Source: Chloroflexota bacterium
GTDB lineage: Bacteria; Chloroflexota; Anaerolineae; Anaerolineales; E44-bin32
Assembly (NCBI GenBank): GCA_026390045.1
Contig: JAPLGR010000121.1
Coordinates: forward strand, 1 to 9,925
Reading direction: 5' to 3'
Length of the DNA: 9,925 nucleotides
A program made the translations under genes and the position numbers. Each line of letters opens with the position of its first letter. Position 1 is the first letter of the stretch. The notes beneath the pieces were generated by a model that searched no databases, had not been told where the DNA came from, and was given only the letters and a program-made list of their open reading frames with translations. Below are positions 1-5,582 of this stretch, one piece after another.

Positions 1-21
1 GAGCAAGCTCCGGCCGAAGTC

Positions 22-210
22 CTATCCGCCGTTTCTGCCGCACGTTCCAACGGTATCGCCGCGCGTTAGTGATCGATTGGCTCGCGGAGCGCGACACGCC
101 ATCCAAGCCGCTTGGAATACCACGCGCGCGTGGAGCGGGGAGCGCACCTTGGTGACGAAGTCGATTAGGCCTGCTAGATCCGAGTCGGCGAAGTACTGCC
201 GCGACGACAT
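22..210 (-). CDS. Short ORF with GNAT-like N-terminus, possibly truncated or frameshifted
   Basis: A 62-residue ORF read from ATG at 210 (a GTG two codons upstream is the alternative). Its first 24 residues, SRQYFADSDLAGLIDFVTKVRS, read like the opening strand and helix of a GNAT acetyltransferase. From about residue 25 the sequence becomes Arg/Ala-rich with no recognisable fold, and a TAG ends it at 22-24. I could not find a clean continuation of a GNAT domain in the other two minus frames to the window edge. It lies 55 bases downstream of the preceding gene on the same strand, so it could be the tail of that operon. No good Shine-Dalgarno is visible. It may be a decayed acetyltransferase gene or a chance ORF; the GNAT resemblance is by eye and covers only a short stretch. 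Confidence 0.25.
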   Translation of the reverse strand: MSSRQYFADSDLAGLIDFVTKVRSPLHARVVFQAAWMACRAPRANRSLTRGDTVGTCGRNGG

Positions 211-265
211 GGCCACAGGTCAACCCTTCGCGGCCCGATGGGCCGTCTGCTCTCCGGGAATCCAG

Positions 266-925
266 TCAGGCGCGGCGAGCGCGGCGCAGGGAGAATCGCG
301 GGATGAAGCGCGGGATGCGACGCTGCTGGTCGGCCACCCATGCGAAACGCGAACGCAGATCGAGGTCGTCGAACTCCTGCAGGATCCATCCCAGCACGAC
401 GGCGAGAATCAGGCACGCCCAGGCTCCCAGTGTGCCTGCCAGAAGCGTCCCGCAAAGCAGCGCCAACCCGATTCCCAGCGTCAGAGGACGGCGGATCCTG
501 TCGTATGGGGCGCGTTCGGCAAGACGGTCAGGTGGGTGTCCAACAACCGTGTTGCGGATGCGCGCGCTGAGCGCCCATCCTGCCAGCGCCAGCCCGCCCA
601 GGACTAGCAGGCCGCTCCCCACGACGAAGGCGAGTTGGCCCGGAGTCAGGTTCTCATTGGCCAACGCAGCGGGCGAGTAGGTGCCCAGGGTGGTGATGAG
701 CCCCACCTGCCCGACTCGCGGCTGCAGGCTCCACGCCCATACAAAGGAAGCCGCCATGCATACCAGGCCAAGGCTGCGCAGGATGGCCGACGGCCAGCCG
801 GGAGCGCGGCCGTCGGTCGCAAGCGCCAGCCCGCGCCTCAGCAGCATTCCGCCGGCATACGCCGCAGTTCCCGCCATCAGGCTGAGCACAAAGGGGAAAC
901 CGGCAATCCAGTTGGGTGACTCCAT
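266..925 (-). CDS. Integral membrane protein, isoprenylcysteine carboxyl methyltransferase (ICMT/PEMT)-like
   Basis: 219 residues with about five hydrophobic segments: near 5-30, 45-66, 95-118, and a paired hairpin near 147-182. The C-terminal third, from the APYDRIRRPLTLG stretch to the RRIPRFIPRF end, follows the layout of bacterial ICMT/PEMT-type methyltransferases: a GPY-x-x-x-RHP-like motif, two close membrane helices, an acidic stretch (QEFDDLDLRSRF) and an Arg-rich IPR ending. In those enzymes this region binds S-adenosylmethionine. Here the usual RHP is RRP, so the conserved His is replaced by Arg, and the acidic EE pair is QEFDD. It may therefore be a divergent or inactive member. 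It is the third gene of a minus-strand operon, starting 10 bases after the preceding stop. The start at 925 is the only ATG fitting the first helix. Fold assignment is moderate; substrate unknown. Confidence 0.6.
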   Translation of the reverse strand: MESPNWIAGFPFVLSLMAGTAAYAGGMLLRRGLALATDGRAPGWPSAILRSLGLVCMAASFVWAWSLQPRVGQVGLITTLGTYSPAALANENLTPGQLAFVVGSGLLVLGGLALAGWALSARIRNTVVGHPPDRLAERAPYDRIRRPLTLGIGLALLCGTLLAGTLGAWACLILAVVLGWILQEFDDLDLRSRFAWVADQQRRIPRFIPRFSLRRARRA

Positions 926-935
926 CGCAAACCGC

Positions 936-1898
936 CTAGCGTACCAACAGGTAGATCACAGCCAGCGTCACACCCAGCGCCATCATACTGCTCGCTGCCA
1001 GTGCGGCTGCAAACGCCCACGATGACCACGCCGCCCGGCGGGCTTGCGGCGCATCCTGGGCTTGCGCAACAGGCTCTTCCTGCGGACCGGCCGGCGAGCG
1101 CGGTCGTGCCAAGTATAGCGACGCAAGCACGACCAGCGCAGTCAGCATCGCCGGGCCAAACACCAGCACCAGCTTGACGAAGGCCATCACGCCGAGCTTG
1201 CCAACCAAGCGCTCGCCCCATTCCGGCTGGGCGTAGAACAGGACCAGGCCGCCCAGCGTCAACGCCAGCAGCGGCAGTGCCGCCAGCATAATCAGCCGCA
1301 CTGACCAGCGCGTCACATCCGGCGCGCGGAGTGACCCCCGGCGAGCTCCCCGGGCAAGCACCAGCACCGCTCCTATGCTGATGACCAGGAAGACGAATGG
1401 CAAGTACGGCAGGGCCGACTTGAGCAGATCGGTCCCAGGCAGCGGCTCCGTCAGCAGTACAAAACGGCCCGGAGCGACGAATGACAGAACCCATCCCCCA
1501 GCCGACAGCAGCAGCAGCGGCAGCGACACGGCGAGCGTCACCGAGGCCAGCAGCCGGGGCAACGGCATCCCGGCCCGCTTCAGCCGAACTTGCTCCACGG
1601 GACGTGCCGCCGCGGGTTCGAGGGCGTACAGCGCGGCAAGCAGCACAACGCCGAACAGAGTCGCCGGCGCAAAGATCAGCGCCACGCGCAGGAACTCGGT
1701 GCCCGGCAGCCGCTCAAGCAACGCCGTGAAACGATCGGGCTTGAGATAGAACGCCGCCAGCGCCAGCACCGAGAGCAGCATCAACGGCACCGCCGGCACG
1801 AGCACGAACAGCGCCATGGCGCGGCTGGCACTCTGCGCCCGTTGCGTCGGCCGCGTGTCGCCAGTGGAGGATCGAGGAGGGGGCGATAGAGGTTCCAT
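936..1898 (-). CDS. Seven-helix membrane protein built from three related hairpin repeats
   Basis: 320 residues, unrecognised family. I chose ATG 1898 because it lies 13 bases after the stop of the upstream lipoprotein gene; the ORF extends 30 codons further but that part overlaps the lipoprotein gene. A polar N-terminus (1-27) is followed by about seven hydrophobic segments near 28-51, 72-94, 117-140, 161-183, 199-222, 243-264 and 296-318. Helices 1-6 form three similar units (about 28-102, 118-193, 203-276), each a helix, a short loop and another helix. The loops align: KPDRFTALLERLPGTEFL at 53, APGRFVLLTEPLPGTDLL at 142, QPEWGERLVGKLGVMAFV at 224. Units 1 and 2 share the PxRF...LPGT pattern most clearly; unit 3 has drifted. 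A Pro/Gln-rich linker (268-295) precedes the last helix. No catalytic motif is visible. The operon position suggests it works with the Gmad2 lipoprotein. Confidence 0.8.
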   Translation of the reverse strand: MEPLSPPPRSSTGDTRPTQRAQSASRAMALFVLVPAVPLMLLSVLALAAFYLKPDRFTALLERLPGTEFLRVALIFAPATLFGVVLLAALYALEPAAARPVEQVRLKRAGMPLPRLLASVTLAVSLPLLLLSAGGWVLSFVAPGRFVLLTEPLPGTDLLKSALPYLPFVFLVISIGAVLVLARGARRGSLRAPDVTRWSVRLIMLAALPLLALTLGGLVLFYAQPEWGERLVGKLGVMAFVKLVLVFGPAMLTALVVLASLYLARPRSPAGPQEEPVAQAQDAPQARRAAWSSWAFAAALAASSMMALGVTLAVIYLLVR

Positions 1899-1911
1899 GG
1901 TCCGTCGCGCG

Positions 1912-2727
1912 CTAGGGCGCCAGGTCGACCTCGACGCTGCTGCGGTGGACGTCGCCGCCATGGGCCGGGCTGATGTCGCGCACGACAACGCGGCCAGGGC
2001 TGGGAGCGGTCAGCGTGTACGTGACGTCGGCAGCAAACGATCCCGGCAAGCCGAAGTCCGGGGCTTGCACCAGCACAGGCTGCAGCCCGATTACCTCGCC
2101 GTAGCCGTCCAGCACCTCGATCAGCAGTGTCTGCTCGAAGCTCGCTACGCCAGTTCCCTCGACATGCACGACGCCGCCGAGGATCGAGTCGCCTGCGGCC
2201 GGGGCGAGGATCTGCAGCCGCTCGGCCTCCTCGCTCGCGGGCCGCACGTCGGCCGTGCCGCCCGGCATGACCGTTGCGACAACGGATGTCAGGTGGGTCA
2301 CCCCTCCGTCGCGCGGGCTGACGACGTACGCCTGCAGGAAGGCTGGCCGCTCCTCGGCAACGTCAAAGGTCAGCGTGGCCTCGAAAGTCAGCGGGCCGCC
2401 CTCGGGGCCGGAGCCGATCACGGCCTGCGGCGGGATCAGCTCGGTGCCATCGTCCAGCAGCACGCGCAGCGTCAGTGTGTTCTCGAAGGCCGGGAGCGTC
2501 GTTACTACGCCCACATTCATCGGGCTAACCAGGCGCGATCCTGACCCCGGCGCGGTGATCCGGATTGCCTCGGCAGGTTCTTCCGCGGCAGGCGTGTCGC
2601 TCGGCGCCGGTTCGACGTCAGTGGCAACCACCGTGGACGTGGCAGCCGGCGCAGTGCCGGAGGCCAGCACACAGGCAGATAGCATGATGGACAGGGTAAT
2701 CGGCAACAGGCGAGGCAGGGGCCCCAT
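1912..2727 (-). CDS. Lipoprotein with two tandem Gmad2 (Ig-like) domains
   Basis: 271 residues. The N-terminus is a lipoprotein signal peptide with lipobox L16-S17-A18-C19, so Cys19 should be lipidated and the mature protein anchored outside the membrane. A Thr/Ala/Pro/Glu-rich linker (about 22-53) leads to two copies of an Ig-like beta domain at about 55-153 and 171-269. Both follow the Gmad2 pattern: an opening I-x-I/L-x-x-P-x-x-G stretch, an aromatic-Glu pair before a strand (F81-E82, F197-E198), a D-G/GYG turn, a Gly/Pro-F strand, and a closing V-R/S-P...DG...V-V strand. Gmad2 domains were described in spore-germination proteins but are common in non-sporulating Gram-positive and Chloroflexota lipoproteins, probably as binding modules. 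No enzyme domain is present. GGAGAG lies about five bases before ATG 2727. It is the first gene of the three-gene minus operon and diverges from the RHH-LuxR regulator. Confidence 0.85.
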   Translation of the reverse strand: MGPLPRLLPITLSIMLSACVLASGTAPAATSTVVATDVEPAPSDTPAAEEPAEAIRITAPGSGSRLVSPMNVGVVTTLPAFENTLTLRVLLDDGTELIPPQAVIGSGPEGGPLTFEATLTFDVAEERPAFLQAYVVSPRDGGVTHLTSVVATVMPGGTADVRPASEEAERLQILAPAAGDSILGGVVHVEGTGVASFEQTLLIEVLDGYGEVIGLQPVLVQAPDFGLPGSFAADVTYTLTAPSPGRVVVRDISPAHGGDVHRSSVEVDLAP

Positions 2728-2773
2728 GGGTCTCTCCGAATGATCGATTGCAGTTTAACTGGGGCGTTGGGAA

Positions 2774-2802
2774 TTGACATCAGAACATTTGTTCGATATA
2801 CT
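2774..2802 (+). promoter_or_regulatory. Near-consensus sigma-70 promoter of the RHH-LuxR regulator gene
   Basis: TTGACA at 2774-2779 matches the -35 consensus exactly. After a 17-base spacer comes TATACT at 2797-2802, five of six -10 bases. A start point near 2809 would give a short leader of about 17 bases containing the Shine-Dalgarno AAAGGAGG (2813-2820). It is the best promoter match in the window, and its spacer carries the palindrome listed separately, so it is probably a strong but repressed promoter. Confidence 0.8.
2783..2794. promoter_or_regulatory. LexA/DinR-like operator (GAAC-N4-GTTC) inside the promoter spacer
   Basis: GAACATTTGTTC is a perfect palindrome in its five outer bases on each side and is followed by G, matching the Gram-positive SOS box core GAAC-N4-GTTC. 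It lies between the -35 (2774-2779) and -10 (2797-2802), where a bound repressor would block RNA polymerase. LexA is the leading candidate by motif. The alternative is autoregulation by the adjacent gene's own product, since ribbon-helix-helix and HTH proteins also bind short palindromes. It is also about 56 bases upstream of the divergent lipoprotein start and could affect both directions. Confidence 0.6.
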
Positions 2803-2825
2803 CTTGCTACCCAAAGGAGGCTGAC

Positions 2826-3290
2826 GTGTGGCCCCGCCAATCTCCCGGTTGGCCCGATTCTCCCCCTTCGCCCGGCCCACGCCTGATACTTGAGGTGGAC
2901 GGCGCGCTTGCCGACCAGCTCCTGCGCGCCGCTCAGGCCCAGGACCTGCCGGCCAAAATCTTGGCCAACGACCTGTTGACACAGGCTATCGAGCAGGAGA
3001 GTCTGCGCCTGCGGGCCGAGGCGGCGCTGGCCCGCCTCACACCGCGCGAGCGTGAGGTCACCCGCTGGGTTGTGCTGGGTCACACCAACCGGCAGATTGC
3101 TGCCACGCTCGTCGTCTCGCCCGAGACGGTCAAGACGCACATCCGCCACGCGTTGGAGAAGCTGGGGGTGCGCAGCAAAGCTGAGCTGCGCCTGCGGCTG
3201 AGCGAGATGGGTGTGCGCCGCTGGCCAGACCCCGCGCCGGAGCCTCTCCCTGCCCGCCTGCCCTTCGATCTCAACCTGCCCATGCGCTAA
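2826..3290 (+). CDS. Small regulator: ribbon-helix-helix-like segment plus LuxR-type HTH
   Basis: 154 residues starting at GTG 2826, five bases after a strong AAAGGAGG, which fixes this start. Residues 1-18 are Pro-rich. Residues 19-58 read as a ribbon-helix-helix/CopG-like unit: strand RLILEV, helix ALADQLLRAAQAQ, turn DLPA, helix KILANDLLTQAIEQ. Residues 71-128 are a classic LuxR/GerE helix-turn-helix: LTPREREV start, NRQIAATL helix, VSPETVKTHIRHALEKLGV recognition region, then RSKAEL. There is no receiver, PAS or autoinducer-binding domain, so it is not a typical two-component or quorum regulator. It probably binds DNA as a dimer through LuxR HTH, with the N-terminal unit acting in dimerisation or as a second DNA-binding element. 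The divergent lipoprotein operon and its own promoter are likely targets. The LuxR call is firm; the RHH call is by eye. Confidence 0.85.
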   Translation: MWPRQSPGWPDSPPSPGPRLILEVDGALADQLLRAAQAQDLPAKILANDLLTQAIEQESLRLRAEAALARLTPREREVTRWVVLGHTNRQIAATLVVSPETVKTHIRHALEKLGVRSKAELRLRLSEMGVRRWPDPAPEPLPARLPFDLNLPMR

Positions 3291-3353
3291 CCCCTTCAAG
3301 CCCGGCTAATCGTTCACTCCCGCCAAAGAGGCGCGTAAGGCCTCGGGCCAGCG

Positions 3354-3373
3354 GGGCGAAGCCTGCTTTGCCC
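3354..3373 (+). terminator. Possible hairpin between the regulator and the AAC(3)-family gene
   Basis: GGGCGAAG, loop CCTG, CTTTGCCC gives an eight-pair stem (one G-U) 64 bases after the regulator stop. No T-run follows, so it is a weak terminator candidate at best. It may simply mark the transcript end or act as a 3' stem. Confidence 0.3.
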
Positions 3374-3411
3374 ATACCCGTCAAACGAACCTCGGCCCAC
3401 AGATCCGCCGG

Positions 3412-3417
3412 TACAAT
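3412..3417 (+). promoter_or_regulatory. Putative -10 element of the AAC(3)-family gene
   Basis: TACAAT at 3412-3417 matches a sigma-70 -10 (TATAAT with one change) and is the same hexamer seen twice in the divergent promoter near 5526-5555. No convincing -35 is visible 16-18 bases upstream. Transcription from about 3424 would give a leader of about 40 bases and supports the start at 3464 over the upstream in-frame ATG at 3416. Confidence 0.45.
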
Positions 3418-3463
3418 GGGCAGACCATTCCTCCCGGGACACGATCCCACCAGCGAGGTCGCT

Positions 3464-4288
3464 ATGACCGAAGCCGAAGCCGAAGCCATCAAAGCTGCTC
3501 CTGCACCGCGCACCCGCCTCAGCCTGACGGCGGACCTGCGCCGCCTCGGCGTCACGCCCAGCATGACGCTGCTCGTCCATTCCTCACTCAGCTCCCTCGG
3601 GTGGGTGTGCGGTGGGCCGGTGGCAGTGATCGAAGCGCTGCTCGACGTACTCGGCCCCGACGGCACACTCGTCATGCCGGCCCACTCGGGCGATCTGTCA
3701 GACCCAGGATACTGGCAGTATCCCCCCGTGCCACAGGAATGGTGGGCAACGATCCGCGACACGATGCCGGCATTCGATCCGGTACGCACGCCGACGCGGG
3801 GCATGGGGCGCATTGCTGAACTGTTCCGCACATGGCCCGGCGTGATCCGCAGCAATCACCCGGTCGATTCGTTCTCCGCGTTGGGACAGCACGCCGCGAT
3901 CATCACCTCCAACCACAGCCTGGAGGACAGCCTGGGCGCGGACTCGCCGCTGCAGCGCATCTATGATCTTGACGGGCACGTCTTGCTACTCGGCGTCGGC
4001 TTCGACAGCTGCACTTGCCTTCATCTGGCGGAGGCCCGATCCGGACGCTATGACTACATTCAGCAGGGTGCACCCATCCTCGAGGATGGCCGGCGGATGT
4101 GGAAGACGTATCGCAACATTGACTATCAGGTGGATGGCTTCGTCGAGTGTGGCGCGCAGTTGGAGGCCGATGGAGCCGTTCGGCAGGGAACGGTAGGGTC
4201 AGCTGCATCCAGGCGGTTCCCGATACGCCACGCGGTCGACTTCGCCACACACTGGCTCACCGAACACCGCGCGCGCCCAGCCGCCTGA
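3464..4288 (+). CDS. AAC(3)-family aminoglycoside N-acetyltransferase (YokD-like)
   Basis: 274 residues from ATG 3464, chosen because GAGG (3455-3458) lies five bases upstream and the extra 32 upstream codons are not family-like. It matches the antibiotic N-acetyltransferase family (PF02522) along its length: VHSSLSSLGWVCGG (38-51) near the acetyl-CoA site, LVMPAHSGD (69-77), FDPVRTPTRGMG (104-115), SNHPVDSF (130-137), LLLGVGFDSCTCLHLAEARS (174-193). The conserved His residues H39, H132 and H187 are present. Family members transfer acetyl from acetyl-CoA to the 3-amino group of 2-deoxystreptamine aminoglycosides, but many environmental homologues have unknown substrates. Length is normal for the family (about 260-280) and there is no signal peptide, so it is cytosolic. 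It sits alone between its own promoter and a strong terminator, with no mobile-element signs, suggesting a resident housekeeping or intrinsic resistance gene. Confidence 0.88.
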   Translation: MTEAEAEAIKAAPAPRTRLSLTADLRRLGVTPSMTLLVHSSLSSLGWVCGGPVAVIEALLDVLGPDGTLVMPAHSGDLSDPGYWQYPPVPQEWWATIRDTMPAFDPVRTPTRGMGRIAELFRTWPGVIRSNHPVDSFSALGQHAAIITSNHSLEDSLGADSPLQRIYDLDGHVLLLGVGFDSCTCLHLAEARSGRYDYIQQGAPILEDGRRMWKTYRNIDYQVDGFVECGAQLEADGAVRQGTVGSAASRRFPIRHAVDFATHWLTEHRARPAA

Positions 4289-4314
4289 CGCATCCACATC
4301 CATCTCCCACGCGC

Positions 4315-4343
4315 ACCGCGCCTCCCTCTATGGGAGGCGCGGT
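4315..4343. terminator. Strong bidirectional hairpin terminator
   Basis: A 12-pair perfect stem (ACCGCGCCTCCC at 4315-4326 with GGGAGGCGCGGT at 4332-4343) with a five-base loop TCTAT. It sits 27 bases after the plus-strand AAC(3)-family stop and 32 bases before the convergent GNAT stop. Only two T follow on the plus side, so it is GC-stem driven. Its position between convergent genes and perfect symmetry make a shared terminator the natural reading. Confidence 0.75.
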
Positions 4344-4374
4344 TCATACACAGGGGCGGCGGTCAGCTACTGGG

Positions 4375-5502
4375 TTACAGGTCGCGGATGAACACGCGGT
4401 GATTCTTGTAGGCGATGCCTCCGAGGTTCTCCAGGTCGTGCCTCATCTGGACCGCCGTCTCCGCCACCTGAGTCAGATCCGCGTGCCGGTAGCCTGCGCC
4501 GCGGATCGTCTTCTCCATCTCGGAGTACAGCAGCGCGTTCCCGCCCCGTCCCTGGAACTCGGGCAAGATGCCCGCCCCGTTGATCGCCACCCACTTCGTC
4601 CGTTTGAACTCGAGCAGCAGGTCAATGATCCCGAAGGGCAGCAGCCGGCCCTGGCTGCGCTGGATGGCGGCCGAGAGGTCCGCGAACCCAAACAAGAAGC
4701 CGACGACGCGTTCGCCGTGGGCGATCAGCTTGATCAGCTTCGGCTCGGCGATCGTCAGCACGTTGTCGAGGACAAACTGGATCTCCCGGTCGCTCAGCGG
4801 GTAGTACTCCCAGTTGTTGACGAACGCCTGGTTGTAGGCCTGGCCGATCCGCGGCGCCCACGCGCGCAGTTCCTTCTTGGTCTCGAAGCGGATCACGCGC
4901 AACCCGCTGCGTTCGGCAGCGCGCTCAGCGATGCGGTGGATGCGCTCCTCGATCTTGAACTTGTCCGGGTCGAGGTAGCATGAGACAAAGTCCACTTCCT
5001 TGCGGAAGCCAAGCGCCTCGGCGAACCGCGGATAGTACGGCGGGTTGTAGTTCATCATCGTCATTGCCGGGCGGAACTCGTAGCCCTGCACCAGCATGCC
5101 ATAACCATCGAGAGGGCCAAAGCCCTTCGGGCCGACGAGCTGCGTCAGCCCGCGGTCGCGCGCCCGCTCGGCCGCCCGGTCAAACAGCGCCCGCGCTGCG
5201 TCCTGGTCCTCTTCGCACTCAAACAAGTAGAACTGCGCCGTGCGCTTGTCGTGGTAGCGGTTGTACGGCTTGTTCTCCAAGAGCCCGATCCGCCCGACGA
5301 CCTCACCCTCGCGCAAGGCAACGAAGAACTCAGCATCCGAATGCTCGTAGAACGGGTGCTTCTTCGGATTGAGCATGGCCGCCGCGTCGATGCGGATTGG
5401 CGGCACCCACAGCGGATGGCCGCGGTACAGGCGGAATGGCAGATCAAGGAATCGTCGAATCTGTCGCCCATCGCTCAGATCAACAGCCTCAATCTGGATC
5501 AT
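4375..5502 (-). CDS. YghO-like GNAT-superfamily protein
   Basis: 375 residues starting at ATG 5502, where GGAGG lies five bases upstream; the longer ORF to 5577 crosses the promoter region and is rejected. It resembles the YghO-like group of long GNAT-superfamily proteins: LYRGHPLWVPPIRID near 25-39, NPKKHPFYEHSDAEFFVAL near 45-65, a first GNAT-like half (VVGRIGLLENKPYNRYHD), a GPKGFGPLDGYGMLVQGYE block, MMNYNPPYYPRFAEALGF, and a second GNAT half ending in LPEFQGRGGNALLYSEME (about 313-330). In the acetyl-CoA loop, QxxGxG/A reads QGRGGN at 317-322, with Asn in the last place. The catalytic reaction of this family is not established to my knowledge. No membrane segment or signal peptide is visible, so it is cytosolic. 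It shares an 80-base promoter gap with the PlsC-like gene, suggesting linked expression. Confidence 0.8.
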   Translation of the reverse strand: MIQIEAVDLSDGRQIRRFLDLPFRLYRGHPLWVPPIRIDAAAMLNPKKHPFYEHSDAEFFVALREGEVVGRIGLLENKPYNRYHDKRTAQFYLFECEEDQDAARALFDRAAERARDRGLTQLVGPKGFGPLDGYGMLVQGYEFRPAMTMMNYNPPYYPRFAEALGFRKEVDFVSCYLDPDKFKIEERIHRIAERAAERSGLRVIRFETKKELRAWAPRIGQAYNQAFVNNWEYYPLSDREIQFVLDNVLTIAEPKLIKLIAHGERVVGFLFGFADLSAAIQRSQGRLLPFGIIDLLLEFKRTKWVAINGAGILPEFQGRGGNALLYSEMEKTIRGAGYRHADLTQVAETAVQMRHDLENLGGIAYKNHRVFIRDL

Positions 5503-5525
5503 GTCCACCTCCGTCCGCCCGCGGC

Positions 5526-5555
5526 ATTGTAGCACCGGGAGAATCCACCTACAAT
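5526..5555. promoter_or_regulatory. Symmetric divergent promoter between the GNAT and PlsC-like genes
   Basis: The inverted repeat ATTGTAG (5526-5532) - 16 bases - CTACAAT (5549-5555) places a TACAAT -10 box for each direction: minus at 5531-5526, plus at 5550-5555. Each promoter's -35 slot, 17 bases away, is TTGTAG (TTG of TTGACA plus three mismatches) and overlaps the other promoter's -10. Start points near 5519 (minus) and 5562 (plus) give leaders of about 17 and 21 bases to ATG 5502 and ATG 5583. Because each strand uses the same bases in both roles, transcription in the two directions may be mutually exclusive or tightly coupled. Assignment is by motif and position. Confidence 0.6.
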
Positions 5556-5582
5556 CTACACCCTCTCCGCTGGACAACCCCC

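Noticed and set aside
77..607. Plus-strand ORF at the left edge open across 1-607
   Set aside because: It overlaps the ICMT-like gene antisense and has low-complexity Arg/Gln/Ala composition with no ribosome site or fold.
1899..1988. Longer N-terminus of the seven-helix protein (extra 30 codons)
   Set aside because: The extension lies inside the coding end of the upstream lipoprotein gene and is Ser/Arg/Ala-rich; ATG 1898 just after the lipoprotein stop is the natural operon start.
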